Assembly (NCBI RefSeq): GCF_023757625.1
Contig: NZ_JALGBZ010000001.1
Location: forward strand, 558,001 to 622,000
Source of the DNA: Halomonas sp. S3-1-1
Lineage (GTDB): Bacteria; Pseudomonadota; Gammaproteobacteria; Pseudomonadales; Halomonadaceae
Direction of reading: 5' to 3'
DNA: 64,000 nt
The notes beneath the pieces are model-generated. The model worked only from the letters and a program-made list of their open reading frames with translations, had not been told where the DNA came from and did no database searches. This document shows positions 21,733 through 30,527 of this stretch, piece by piece (positions within the stretch are counted from its first letter, which is position 1; each line of letters begins with the position of its first letter). Position numbers and translations under genes: made by a program.

Positions 21733-23340
21733 ATGAAACTCGACCCGTATTACTACCCCGCCGCCTCTCGGCGGACCGTCACCTTCGGTAAGCGCGGCAT
21801 GGTGGCCACTTCGCAAACGCTGGCCGCCCAGGTCGGCGCCGATATCCTGCGCGATGGTGGCAATGCCATCGATGCGGCCATCGCCACCGCCGCCGCGCTC
21901 ACCGTGGTGGAGCCGACTTCCAACGGCATCGGCAGCGATGCCTTCGCACTGGTCTGGGTGGATGGCAAGCTTCACGGCCTGAACGCCAGCGGCAGAGCGC
22001 CGATGGGCATATCTGCCGAAGCGGTCAAGGAGCAGGGCAACGAGAACATGCCGGCCCACGGGCTGGTACCGGTGACCGTTCCCGGCGCTCCCGGCGCCTG
22101 GGCCGCGCTTTCCGAGCGTTTCGGCAAGCTGGCCTTCGAGGCATTGATGGCACCCGCCATTCGCCTGGCTGAAGAGGGCTACGCGGTACTGCCCACCGCT
22201 AGCCGCCTCTGGGAGCAGGCGCACGCCCGCTATCGCCAGTATGACCGTCCGGAGTTTGCCCCCTGGTTCGAACACTTCGCCCCCCAGGGCCACGCCCCTC
22301 GGCCCGGTCAGGTGTGGCGCTCGCCGGAAATGGCCAGCACCCTGCGCACCATCGGCGAGACCCGTGCCGAGGCGTTCTACAAGGGCGAGCTGGCCGATGC
22401 CATGGACGCCTTCTCGCGCCAGCACGGCGGCTTTCTGCGCAAGGAGGACCTGGAGGCGTTCACGCCGGAGTGGGTCGACCCGATCAGCGTTCGCTACCGC
22501 GACCACGATATCTGGGAAATTCCGCCCAACGGCAGCGGCCTGATCGCGCTGCAGGCGCTGGGCATTCTCGAAGCGCTGGGCGATGAGCCCCATGACCCGG
22601 TTGAGTCGCTGCACCGGCGTATCGAGGCGACCAAGCTGGGTTATGTCGATGGGCTTCGCTACATTACCGAGCGCGAGCACATGAGCCTCACGGTGGATCA
22701 GATGCTCTCGCCCGAGTACCTGCAAAAGCGCAGCGAGCTGATCGCGTTCGACGCCATCGACCCCACCCATGGCAACCCGTTGCTGGGCGGCACCGTGTAT
22801 CTCTCGACCGCGGACGACGAAGGCAACATGGTGTCGTTCATCCAGAGCAACTTCGAAGGCTTCGGCTCAGGGATCGTCGTGCCCGGCACCGGCATCAGTC
22901 TGCAAAACCGCGGGTGGTCGTTCTCGCTGGATGAAGAGCACACCAACGTACTGCGCCCGGGTAAACGCACCTACCACACCATCATCCCCGGTTTCATCAC
23001 CAAAGATGGCCAGGCCGTCGGTCCCTTCGGCGTAATGGGTGGCTACATGCAGCCCCAGGGCCACGTGCAGGTCGTGGCCAACATGCTTCAGGATCACCTC
23101 AACCCCCAGGCGGCACTGGACATGCCGCGCTGGAAGTGGACAGAAGGCAAGACCGTCGAGGTCGAGCCCGGCTTCCCGGATCACCTCATCCAGGCCCTCG
23201 AACGTCGCGGTCATCGCATCGTCAAGTGTGTCGACGGCCTCACCTTCGGCCGCGGTCAGATCATCCTGCGCGATGGCGAAAGCGGCGTTCTCCAGGGCGG
23301 GACCGAACCCCGCGCCGACGGCGCCGTACTGCCGGTGTAA
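21733..23340 (+). CDS. gamma-glutamyltransferase-family amidohydrolase, cytoplasmic
   Basis: A 535-residue N-terminal-nucleophile enzyme of the gamma-glutamyltransferase family. Family blocks are GGNAIDAAIATAAALTVVEPTSNGIG (41-66) and GLVPVTVPGAPGAW; the predicted self-cleavage nucleophile is Thr354 (LLGGTVYLSTADDEGNMVSF). It has no signal peptide, unlike classical periplasmic GGT, so it should act in the cytoplasm. Cytoplasmic relatives include HpxW oxamate amidohydrolase and YwrD. Placement after tctCBA suggests it cleaves an amide or gamma-glutamyl bond in the imported acid. AGGA lies before ATG 21733. Exact reaction unknown. Confidence 0.88.
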   Translation: MKLDPYYYPAASRRTVTFGKRGMVATSQTLAAQVGADILRDGGNAIDAAIATAAALTVVEPTSNGIGSDAFALVWVDGKLHGLNASGRAPMGISAEAVKEQGNENMPAHGLVPVTVPGAPGAWAALSERFGKLAFEALMAPAIRLAEEGYAVLPTASRLWEQAHARYRQYDRPEFAPWFEHFAPQGHAPRPGQVWRSPEMASTLRTIGETRAEAFYKGELADAMDAFSRQHGGFLRKEDLEAFTPEWVDPISVRYRDHDIWEIPPNGSGLIALQALGILEALGDEPHDPVESLHRRIEATKLGYVDGLRYITEREHMSLTVDQMLSPEYLQKRSELIAFDAIDPTHGNPLLGGTVYLSTADDEGNMVSFIQSNFEGFGSGIVVPGTGISLQNRGWSFSLDEEHTNVLRPGKRTYHTIIPGFITKDGQAVGPFGVMGGYMQPQGHVQVVANMLQDHLNPQAALDMPRWKWTEGKTVEVEPGFPDHLIQALERRGHRIVKCVDGLTFGRGQIILRDGESGVLQGGTEPRADGAVLPV

Positions 23341-23392
23341 GCGCGCAGCCCTCAGGCCTTGTTCTGCAAGAGATTGGCACCTGCGTCACTCT

Positions 23393-23427
23393 AAAACGCT
23401 CAATGCGCGCATTGAGCGTTTTTCTTT
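23393..23427. terminator. bidirectional Rho-independent terminator
   Basis: AAAACGCTCAATGCG and its inverted copy CGCATTGAGCGTTTTT make a perfect palindrome with T-runs on both strands. It serves tctCBA-hydrolase (plus) and the cco accessory operon (minus). Confidence 0.9.
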
Positions 23428-23475
23428 GAGCAGCCTGCGGTTCTGGGCTATTGGCTGGCCTACGCATGCTTCTCT

Positions 23476-24165
23476 TCAAACAGGCGGCCAAAGCGTCCAG
23501 AGCTGGTAGAGCGCGAAGCCGATGATGACGACCGCGGCCAGGGTGCGGGTGGCGGGGTGGCGAATAAGCCCGGACAAAGCTTGCGCGGCCAGGCCGGTGG
23601 CCAGAAGCGCCGGCAGCGTTCCTAAACCGAAGGCGCCCATCAAGAGCGCCCCTTGGGCCGGGGCGGCGGTGGCCATGCTCCAGGCGAGCATCGAGTACAC
23701 CAGCCCGCAGGGCAGCCAGCCCCAGAGCGCGCCGAGCGCCACCGCTTGGGGCAGGTGCACTACTGGCATCAGCCGCCGGCCCAGCGGCTCGATCACGCGC
23801 CAAAGCTTTCGCCCCAGCCCTTCCAGCGTTAAAAGCCCCTTCCACCAGTTGGCGATATAGAGCGCCATTAGAATCAGCATCACTGCGGCAAAGGCCTCGA
23901 GTACCACCCGCGTCGCGGGGGCGAGGGTGATCAGCGTGCCAAGCGCGGCCGCCAAGGCCCCGGCCAGCATATAGCTTGCGATGCGCCCGAGGTTGTAGCC
24001 GAGCAGCAGCCCGGCCATGCGCGCGGGGCGGCGCATACTCGGCGGCACCGCAAAGGCCAGGGCGCTCATGATGCCGCCGCACATGCCGATGCAGTGCGCT
24101 CCGCCAAGCAGGCCGAATACCCAGGCGGCAAGCAGCGGGGGCAGGTCGAAGCCGGTCGGGTTCAC
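23476..24165 (-). CDS. TauE/SafE-like membrane protein of the cco cluster
   Basis: A 229-residue protein with about six membrane helices and the motif GGAHCIGMCGGIMSALAF at 20-37, in which His and Cys residues suggest metal binding. Proteins of this type (sulfite exporter TauE/SafE family, CcoA/CycZ-like annotations vary) often end cco accessory operons and are suspected of moving copper or a related ligand for oxidase assembly. The start overlaps the ccoS stop by four bases. A metal role is inference. Confidence 0.8.
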   Translation of the reverse strand: MNPTGFDLPPLLAAWVFGLLGGAHCIGMCGGIMSALAFAVPPSMRRPARMAGLLLGYNLGRIASYMLAGALAAALGTLITLAPATRVVLEAFAAVMLILMALYIANWWKGLLTLEGLGRKLWRVIEPLGRRLMPVVHLPQAVALGALWGWLPCGLVYSMLAWSMATAAPAQGALLMGAFGLGTLPALLATGLAAQALSGLIRHPATRTLAAVVIIGFALYQLWTLWPPV

Positions 24166-24365
24166 GGGCGCGGCTCGTCGCGCTCGGCGGGCGCTTTCCC
24201 CGGGCGGCGTTTAGGGGGCTCGGCCAGGTCGTCGTCAAACAGGATGCGGTGGGCGGGGCCGTCGAGGTCGTCGAACTGATCGTTGTTCACTGCCCAGAAA
24301 AACGCCCAGACGGCCAGCGCCAGTAGCAGCAGCGACAGTGGAATCAAAAGATAAAGACTCGTCAT
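24162..24365 (-). CDS. ccoS: cbb3 oxidase maturation protein CcoS
   Basis: A 67-residue protein with one N-terminal membrane helix (MTSLYLLIPLSLLLLALAVWAFFWA) followed by NNDQFDDLDGPAHRILFDDD, the signature of CcoS, and a charged tail. CcoS is needed to put haem and copper into the cbb3 oxidase. Start ATG 24365 overlaps the ccoI stop (ATGA); a longer upstream reading would lie inside ccoI. Confidence 0.95.
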   Translation of the reverse strand: MTSLYLLIPLSLLLLALAVWAFFWAVNNDQFDDLDGPAHRILFDDDLAEPPKRRPGKAPAERDEPRP

Positions 24366-26800
24366 GCGGGCTCCCAGTGATGCGCGGGCAGATGCTGACA
24401 TTTACCGCGCGGACCCCGTTTCAGCCGCAGGGCGTTTCCCACCACTACCAGCGAGCTGAGCGACATGCCGAGCGCGGCAAGCCAAGGCGGCACAAGGCCA
24501 AGTGCGGCCAGCGGCAGTGCCAGGCCGTTGTAGGCGACCGACCAGGCGATATTCTGGCGCATCACCCGGCGGGTGGCGCGGGCAAGCAACAGCGCCTCGA
24601 CGATGCGGGTCAAACGCGGGCTTAGCAGCAGCGCGTCGGCCCGGGTTTGGGCAAGATCGATGGCGCCGTTCATCGCCAGCGACACGTTGGCCCCGGCCAG
24701 CACCGGCACGTCGTTGATGCCGTCGCCGACCATCAACACGCGCTCGCCGTCGGCCTGTAACGCCTGGATGCGCGCTAGCTTCTCTTCCGGCGTGGCGCGG
24801 GCCTGCCAGGTCGCGATACCGAGCGTGTTGGCCAGCTCCTCGACGGGGGCACGCTCGTCGCCGGAGAGTAGCTCCACGTCGATACCGAGCGCCTGGAGGT
24901 TTGCCACGGTGTCGGCGGCGTCGTCGCGCAGGGTGTCTTCGAGGCGAAACCAGGCGCCCGGGGCGAAAGCGCCATCGGCGCCTTGTCGACTGAGTAATAG
25001 CCACTGGCCGGGCCCGGGCGGTGTGATGGCGTCGTTTGCTGCGAACGCCGCCCGGCCGAGGCGCCAGCGTTCGCCGTCGAGGGTAGCGCTCAGGCCCTGA
25101 CTTGGGTGGCGCACGACGTCGCACGCGGTGAGCGCCGGCTCAAGAAACGGGCGAAACGCCGAGGCGATCGGGTGCTCCGAGTGCGCCTCGATGGCGGCGG
25201 CGATCTGCCGGGCGCGGGGTTCACTGAGCGCGCCGAGCGGTTGGGTCGCGGCCAAGTGCATCTCGCCGCGGGTGAGCGTGCCGGTCTTGTCGAACACCAC
25301 GCGGGTCACGCCGGCAAGCGCTTCCAGCGCGTCCGCGCGGGTGATCAGCACGCCGCGCCGGTAAAGCTCGGTGTGCCCGGTGGCCAGCGCTGTGGGGGCG
25401 GCCAGCGCCAGCGCGCAGGGGCAGGTGACCACCAGCACCGAAAGCGTGACCCAGAACGCCCGGTCAGGGTCGATGAATAGCCAGGCGGTGGCCACGCAGA
25501 GCGTGACCAGTAAAAGGCGCAGCACGAAACGGTGCGCCATGGCGTCGGCAAGCCTTGCAAGCCGTGGGCGGTTTGCCGACGCCCGGTCGGTCAGATCGAG
25601 CACGCTAGCGATCGTCGATTCACGCCCGGCGTGGGTGACGCGCACGGTGAGCGCGTTCTCCACGTTCTGGCTTCCACCGATGACGCGCCCGCCGGGGCGT
25701 CTGGTCACCGGCAGAAACTCGCCGGTCAGCATCGACTCAATGAGGCTCGATTCGCCCTGCTCGATGATGCCGTCGGCGGGCACCGTGGCACCGGGTTTCA
25801 CCAGAATGCGGGCATCGGGCCTGAGGTGGCTGGCCGGCACCACGCGCTGCGCGCCGTCGTCGTCCAGCCGCAGCGCGGCGGCGGGCAGGGCACGGCTCAG
25901 GGCGTTGCCGCCGGCGCGGCGGGTGCGCGCTTCGATATAGCGGCTGAACAGTAAAAAGAAGGTGAACATGGCGATGGAGTCGAAATAGACGTCGCCCTGG
26001 CCGTTGAGCACCGCGTAGACGCTGGCGCTATAGGCCAGGCCGAGGGAGAGCGCCACCGGCACCTCCATGGTCAGCCGCCGGTGGGCAAGCGCGTTGGCGG
26101 CGGTGCGGAAAAACGGCCAAGCGGAAAACGCCACCACCGGCGTGGTCAGCATAAGCGACAGCCAGTGAAACAGCGCGAAGAAGTTATCACCGAGCTCGGT
26201 TGGCCCCGCCACGTAGAGCGGGATCGAGAACATCACCACCTGCATCATGCCTACGGCGGCCACGATCAGCCGGCGAACGAGCATGCGAGCCTCCCGCTGT
26301 TGGCGGGCCAGCGCCCGGTCCGGCTCGAAGGGTATGGCCTCGTAGCCGATCGCGGCAAGCTCGGCAAAAATTTGCGAAGGCGCGAGTATGGCCGGATCCC
26401 AGCTTATCCACAGGCGGTGCTCGGTCAGATTCACCGCGCTGCCAGTAACGCCTTCCAGTGCGTTCAGGTGGTGCTCGATCAGCCAGGCGCAGGCCGCGCA
26501 GGTGATGTTCTCCACCGCCAGGGTGGCGCTGACGTCGCTTTCGCGCGGATGAACGAACTGCGCCTGCAGCTCGGGGTGATCGAATGCCGACCAGGTCTCG
26601 GCTTTGGCATGGTCGTCCGCCGGGCGGGGGGAAAGCTCGGTGCGGTAGCGGTAGTAGCTTTCGAGCCCGCCTTCGACGATGGCGTGGGCCACCGCCTCGC
26701 AGCCGGGGCAGCAAAGCGGTTTGGCCGCGCCGTCCAGGGTGATCGTCCAGGGGGCGCCAGCGGGCACCGGCGCTCCGCAGTGGTAGCACGGCTCGGTCAT
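24362..26800 (-). CDS. ccoI: copper-exporting P-type ATPase CcoI
   Basis: An 812-residue P1B-type ATPase. The N-terminus has a Cys-rich zinc-finger-like part (CYHCGAPVPAG, CCPGCE) and a heavy-metal domain with CAAC (ITCAACAWLIEHHL). The membrane metal site CPC (VTCPCALALA), phosphorylation motif DKTGTLTRGE and MVGDGINDVPVLAGA hinge follow. It is the FixI/CcoI type that sends copper out for CuB of the cbb3 oxidase. Start and stop overlap both neighbours by four bases (ccoH, ccoS), showing tight translational coupling. Confidence 0.96.
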   Translation of the reverse strand: MTEPCYHCGAPVPAGAPWTITLDGAAKPLCCPGCEAVAHAIVEGGLESYYRYRTELSPRPADDHAKAETWSAFDHPELQAQFVHPRESDVSATLAVENITCAACAWLIEHHLNALEGVTGSAVNLTEHRLWISWDPAILAPSQIFAELAAIGYEAIPFEPDRALARQQREARMLVRRLIVAAVGMMQVVMFSIPLYVAGPTELGDNFFALFHWLSLMLTTPVVAFSAWPFFRTAANALAHRRLTMEVPVALSLGLAYSASVYAVLNGQGDVYFDSIAMFTFFLLFSRYIEARTRRAGGNALSRALPAAALRLDDDGAQRVVPASHLRPDARILVKPGATVPADGIIEQGESSLIESMLTGEFLPVTRRPGGRVIGGSQNVENALTVRVTHAGRESTIASVLDLTDRASANRPRLARLADAMAHRFVLRLLLVTLCVATAWLFIDPDRAFWVTLSVLVVTCPCALALAAPTALATGHTELYRRGVLITRADALEALAGVTRVVFDKTGTLTRGEMHLAATQPLGALSEPRARQIAAAIEAHSEHPIASAFRPFLEPALTACDVVRHPSQGLSATLDGERWRLGRAAFAANDAITPPGPGQWLLLSRQGADGAFAPGAWFRLEDTLRDDAADTVANLQALGIDVELLSGDERAPVEELANTLGIATWQARATPEEKLARIQALQADGERVLMVGDGINDVPVLAGANVSLAMNGAIDLAQTRADALLLSPRLTRIVEALLLARATRRVMRQNIAWSVAYNGLALPLAALGLVPPWLAALGMSLSSLVVVGNALRLKRGPRGKCQHLPAHHWEPA

Positions 26801-27312
26801 GGCGCCCCCGCGCGCGCCGGGGCCAATCGCACCGCCCCGTCACTTGGCAGGGTAATCTCGCCGTTGAGCCGCCAATCCGGCGCCTGGCTCGGCGTAAGCG
26901 TCACGTAGCGCCGGTAGGCAAGCCCGGTGGGGGCCTGGCCAACGTAATGGCCGCCCCGGCGGTGGGTCAGCGTCAGGCGCACGTCGCGCTCGTCCCGGGT
27001 GGGGTGAATCAGGCGCAGAGCAAGCGCCTTCGGCCGTGCCTGGCCTTCGAGTTCGAGCACCACGTCCTGGGTCACCGGGTCGACGTAGAGCGTCGCAGAA
27101 AGCCCCAGCGCCTCGGCGCGCTCGACTTTTTCGAGCACCGCGTTGATCGCTTTGCCGTGTTCGAAATAGTCCTCCTGCACCACCATGCCGTCGAAGGTTT
27201 TGAGCGCCACGACCGCAAAGCCGACGCTCATCAGCATCGACGAGAGCAGAAGCGTCAGCAAACACCAGGGCCAGAACTGACGATACCAGGGCGGCGGCGC
27301 GGGCTCGAACAT
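26797..27312 (-). CDS. ccoH: cbb3 oxidase assembly protein CcoH (FixH)
   Basis: A 171-residue protein with one membrane helix (about 9-35, FWPWCLLTLLLSSMLMSVGFAVVAL) and a periplasmic domain. VQEDYFEHGKAIN after the helix is the FixH signature. CcoH is a membrane-bound assembly factor that touches CcoN and CcoP. It ends with a four-base overlap into ccoI. Confidence 0.93.
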   Translation of the reverse strand: MFEPAPPPWYRQFWPWCLLTLLLSSMLMSVGFAVVALKTFDGMVVQEDYFEHGKAINAVLEKVERAEALGLSATLYVDPVTQDVVLELEGQARPKALALRLIHPTRDERDVRLTLTHRRGGHYVGQAPTGLAYRRYVTLTPSQAPDWRLNGEITLPSDGAVRLAPARAGAP

Positions 27313-27315
27313 GGC

Positions 27316-28689
27316 TTATCTCCTCTCGCCGCTCAAAAAGCGCGCTGGCCGACGCGCCAGGGGCTCGCCGGACTCGGAGGCGAGCACGAAGCTGAACGGC
27401 TGGCTGGGGGAGACACCGGCGGGCGCGCTCACGCTGATGACTTGGCTTGTGGAGCCACCGCCGGGCACCTGGATTGTGCGGGTGTCGAGCCTGGCTCCGG
27501 CAAGCGCCTCGACACTCAAGTGATAGGTGTGTGCCTGGCGGTCGCGGTTGCGCACCGTTAGCCGGTAGACGTTTTGGACCTCGCCGCCTTCGGTGACGCT
27601 GTAGAGCGTGCCGCGCTCGCGTTCGGCCTCGACGCTGACCGGCGCGCGCTGAGTAAGCGCCCACCCCAGCACGGCGAGCGTGAGCGCCAGCAGCGCAAGC
27701 GCCCCCGTTCGGTAGCGCCAGGCGCGCGGCGCTGGGCGACCCTCGAGACGGTTCTGGGTGGTGTAGCCGACCAACCCGGTGGGGCGGCCCAGGCGCGTCA
27801 TGACCGTATCGCAGGCGTCCACGCAGGCCGCGCACTGGATACAGGCGTACTGCAGCCCGTCGCGGATGTCGATACCGGTGGGGCAGACCTGCACGCACAG
27901 GTGGCAGTCGACGCAGTCGCCTCCGGAAGTACGCCCACCGCCCCGCGGCTCGCCACGGGTCGCGTCATAGGCCACGGTGAGCGTGTCGCGGTCGACCATT
28001 ACCGACTGAAAGCGCGCGTAGGGGCACATGTGAAGGCAGACCTGCTCGCGCAGCCAGCCGGCGTTGAGGTAGGTGAAGAACGTAAAAAAGCCGACCCAGA
28101 ACAGCGCCCAGCCCTCGACCTGGAGCGTCATAACGTCGAGCGTGAGCGTTCGGATCGGCGTGAAGTAGCCCAACACCGTGACGCCGGTGGCCAGCGCCAT
28201 CAGCGCCCACAACGCGTGCTTGGCGAGTTTTCGCGGGACCCAAACGGCCGGGCCGTTTTTATCGCGACGCAGGCGGCGATGGCGCGAGCCCTCCAGGCGG
28301 TGCTCGACCCACATGAACAGAAACGTCCAGACGCTTTGCGGGCAGGTGTAGCCGCACCACACCCGCCCCCAACGCCGGGTGACGAAGAACAGCCCGAAGG
28401 CGGCGGCGATGGCCAAAAGCGCCAGCAGGATGAATTCCTGTGGGTAGAACGTGGCGCTCAACAGGTGAAACTCGCGCCCGGGAATGTCGAACCAGAGGGC
28501 CGGGCGGCCCTGAACATTGATCCAGGGTAGCAGAAAAAAGCCGCCCATCAACAGCATGTTGAGCCGCCGGCGAAGCGCCTGGAACCCCCCTTTGCTCTCG
28601 CGCACGTACAGACGCCCGCGCAGGCGCGTACCGGCTTCACCGGGCGTAGCCGGTGGCGGGGTAACGTCCTGTAAGGGGATCGGCTGCAT
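27316..28689 (-). CDS. ccoG: cbb3 oxidase accessory ferredoxin CcoG (RdxA/FixG)
   Basis: A 457-residue membrane iron-sulfur protein. About five helices surround CGYTCPQSVW. Two 4Fe-4S motifs follow at CVDCHLCVQVCPTGIDIRDG and CIQCAACVDACD. A periplasmic immunoglobulin-like domain closes the protein. CcoG reduces copper(II) for oxidase assembly. ATG 28689 is chosen because homology begins there; an upstream reading has no ribosome site. It is separated from ccoP by 120 bases, which may hold its own promoter. Confidence 0.93.
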   Translation of the reverse strand: MQPIPLQDVTPPPATPGEAGTRLRGRLYVRESKGGFQALRRRLNMLLMGGFFLLPWINVQGRPALWFDIPGREFHLLSATFYPQEFILLALLAIAAAFGLFFVTRRWGRVWCGYTCPQSVWTFLFMWVEHRLEGSRHRRLRRDKNGPAVWVPRKLAKHALWALMALATGVTVLGYFTPIRTLTLDVMTLQVEGWALFWVGFFTFFTYLNAGWLREQVCLHMCPYARFQSVMVDRDTLTVAYDATRGEPRGGGRTSGGDCVDCHLCVQVCPTGIDIRDGLQYACIQCAACVDACDTVMTRLGRPTGLVGYTTQNRLEGRPAPRAWRYRTGALALLALTLAVLGWALTQRAPVSVEAERERGTLYSVTEGGEVQNVYRLTVRNRDRQAHTYHLSVEALAGARLDTRTIQVPGGGSTSQVISVSAPAGVSPSQPFSFVLASESGEPLARRPARFLSGERR

Positions 28690-28809
28690 CAAACTCGGTC
28701 TCGCGAAAAGGGCTCGAAGGGCGCTTGGCGTTTGATGATAACAACAATCGCGGGCGCGTTCGTTGTTCTGGGTGATCAAGGCCCCAACGCTTATGCGACA
28801 AATGCGCGC

Positions 28810-29754
28810 CTAATCGCCGTCGGCGTTTTTAAACCGTAGGCTGTAAACGTAGGCGGCGACCAGGTGAACGCGCGCCTCGCCGATGAAGGGCGCCTGGGCG
28901 GGCATCACACCGCTTCGGCCTTCGGTCAGGCTCTGGCGGATGGCGTCCGCCACGCTCTGGTTGGGGGCACGGTAGAGCCAGATATCGTTGGTCAAATTCG
29001 GCGCGCCGAGTGCCAGGTTACCAGTGCCGTCTGCGCCGTGGCAGGCGACGCAAAAGCTGGCGTAGCGCTGCGCGCCGCTTTGCGCGCGGGCGGCGTCGTG
29101 CTCGCGATTCGAGAGCGCGAGGACGTGCTGGGTTAACTCCTCGATGGCCTCCTCGCCCAAGTGCGCCCAAGCGGGCATGACGCCGCGCCGGCCTTGGGTG
29201 AGCGTGGTCAGCAGCGCCTCGGGCTCGCCGCCGTAGAGCCAGTCGTCATCGGTCAGGTTGGGAAAGCCGTCGCCGCCCTGGGCGCCCACGCCGTGGCACA
29301 CGGCGCAGTTGTTGGCGAAGAGCCGCCCGGCGATCTGCATGGCCTGGTCATCTCTGGCAAGCTCGGGAATCGGTACATCGTTGTAGCGGTCTAAGACCGG
29401 GCCGAAGCGCGCCTCGGCGGCGGCCATTTCCTCTTCCCACTGCGCCTGCTGGCTCCAGCCCAACAGGCCCTTGAAGTTGCCAAGGCCGGGGTAGAGCGCC
29501 AGGTAGCCAAGGGTAAACACCACCGTGGCCACAAACAGGTAGAACCACCACCGCGGCATGGGGTTGTCGAACTCCTCGATGCCATCGACCTCGTGGCCAG
29601 TGGTGCTACCAGCGGGCGCCTCGTCATCCGATTTCGCGTCGCGCCCGGCGTTGGCCGCCACCACCCAGACCACCAGTACCAGCGTGATCAGCGTCAAGGC
29701 GATCACCCAGATGCTCCAGAAGCCGGGCAGGGCGTTGTCCCATAGATCACTCAC
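28810..29754 (-). CDS. ccoP: cbb3 cytochrome oxidase subunit III, dihaem cytochrome c
   Basis: A 314-residue protein with two N-terminal membrane helices (WSIWVIALTLITLVLVVWVV; WWFYLFVATVVFTLGYLALYPGLGNF) and two c-type haem sites, CAVCHG and CVACHG, each followed by a distal Met segment (GVMPAW, GVMPAQ). It passes electrons to CcoO. The start is GTG at 29754, overlapping the ccoQ stop as GTGA. Confidence 0.95.
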   Translation of the reverse strand: MSDLWDNALPGFWSIWVIALTLITLVLVVWVVAANAGRDAKSDDEAPAGSTTGHEVDGIEEFDNPMPRWWFYLFVATVVFTLGYLALYPGLGNFKGLLGWSQQAQWEEEMAAAEARFGPVLDRYNDVPIPELARDDQAMQIAGRLFANNCAVCHGVGAQGGDGFPNLTDDDWLYGGEPEALLTTLTQGRRGVMPAWAHLGEEAIEELTQHVLALSNREHDAARAQSGAQRYASFCVACHGADGTGNLALGAPNLTNDIWLYRAPNQSVADAIRQSLTEGRSGVMPAQAPFIGEARVHLVAAYVYSLRFKNADGD

Positions 29755-29918
29755 CGGCGGCCCTCCCGCTCGTCGTGCGGCTCGTCGTCGGCGAAGGGCA
29801 GGTTCGCCGCCTCATCGAACGCCTCGCGCCGGCGACGGGAGTAGGCCCATCGCACGATACCGAGAAAGGCGATGATCAAAACCAGAGTGATCAGCCCGCG
29901 AAAGGTGCCGGTCGTCAT
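29751..29918 (-). CDS. ccoQ: cbb3 oxidase small subunit CcoQ
   Basis: A 55-residue protein, MTTGTFRGLITLVLIIAFLG at the N-terminus, with one membrane helix, then VRWAYSRRRREAFDEAANLPF and an acidic tail. This is the normal size and pattern of CcoQ, which stabilises the complex. ATG directly follows the ccoO stop (TAAATG), and the stop overlaps the ccoP start. Confidence 0.93.
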   Translation of the reverse strand: MTTGTFRGLITLVLIIAFLGIVRWAYSRRRREAFDEAANLPFADDEPHDEREGRR

Positions 29919-30527
29919 TTAGCGCGTCCCCTCCAGCACCGTGCCGAGCTGCTGCAGATAGGCCACCAGCGCGGTGATCTCCGGGGTGCCTTCGACTGCC
30001 TCGCGGGCGCCGTCGATCTGCTCGTCGGCGTAGGGCACGCCCAAACGCTTTAAGGCGCGCATCTTGGCCGGCGTGGCGGCGCCGTCGAGCTCGCGCTCGA
30101 AAAGCCAGGGGTAGGCGGGCATGATCGATTCCGGCACCACGTCGCGCGGGTTATAAAGATGCGCCCGGTGCCAGGCGTCGCTGTAGCGCCCGCCGACCCG
30201 GGCCAAATCCGGCCCGGTGCGCTTGGAACCCCAGAGGAAGTTGTGCTCGTAAAGACCTTCGCCGGCCACGCTGTAGTGCCCATAGCGCTCGGTTTCGGCG
30301 CGAAACGGGCGGATCATCTGCGAATGGCAGCCTACACACCCTTCGCGGCGGTAGATGTCACGCCCTTCGAGCTCGAGCGCGGTGAGCGGCGTAAGCCCCT
30401 CGACGGGCTCGGTGACGTCCTTTTGGAAAAACAGCGGCACGATTTCGGCAAGCCCACCAAAGCTGATCGCCACCAGAATCAGCGCCCCCAGAAGCCCGGC
30501 GTTTTTCTCGACCAGCTCATGCTTCAT
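29919..30527 (-). CDS. ccoO: cbb3 cytochrome oxidase subunit II, monohaem cytochrome c
   Basis: A 202-residue protein with one N-terminal membrane helix ([23 protein letters not shown]) and one haem site CVGCHS, with the [10 protein letters not shown] segment carrying the likely axial Met. Length matches CcoO. It overlaps the end of ccoN by 11 bases. Confidence 0.96.
   Translation of the reverse strand: MKHELVEKNAGLLGALILVAISFGGLAEIVPLFFQKDVTEPVEGLTPLTALELEGRDIYRREGCVGCHSQMIRPFRAETERYGHYSVAGEGLYEHNFLWGSKRTGPDLARVGGRYSDAWHRAHLYNPRDVVPESIMPAYPWLFERELDGAATPAKMRALKRLGVPYADEQIDGAREAVEGTPEITALVAYLQQLGTVLEGTR

Noticed and set aside
28731..28752. TTGATGATAACAAC upstream of ccoG as an FNR box
   Set aside because: The right half (ACAAC) does not match ATCAA and the spacing to the gene gives no sensible promoter.
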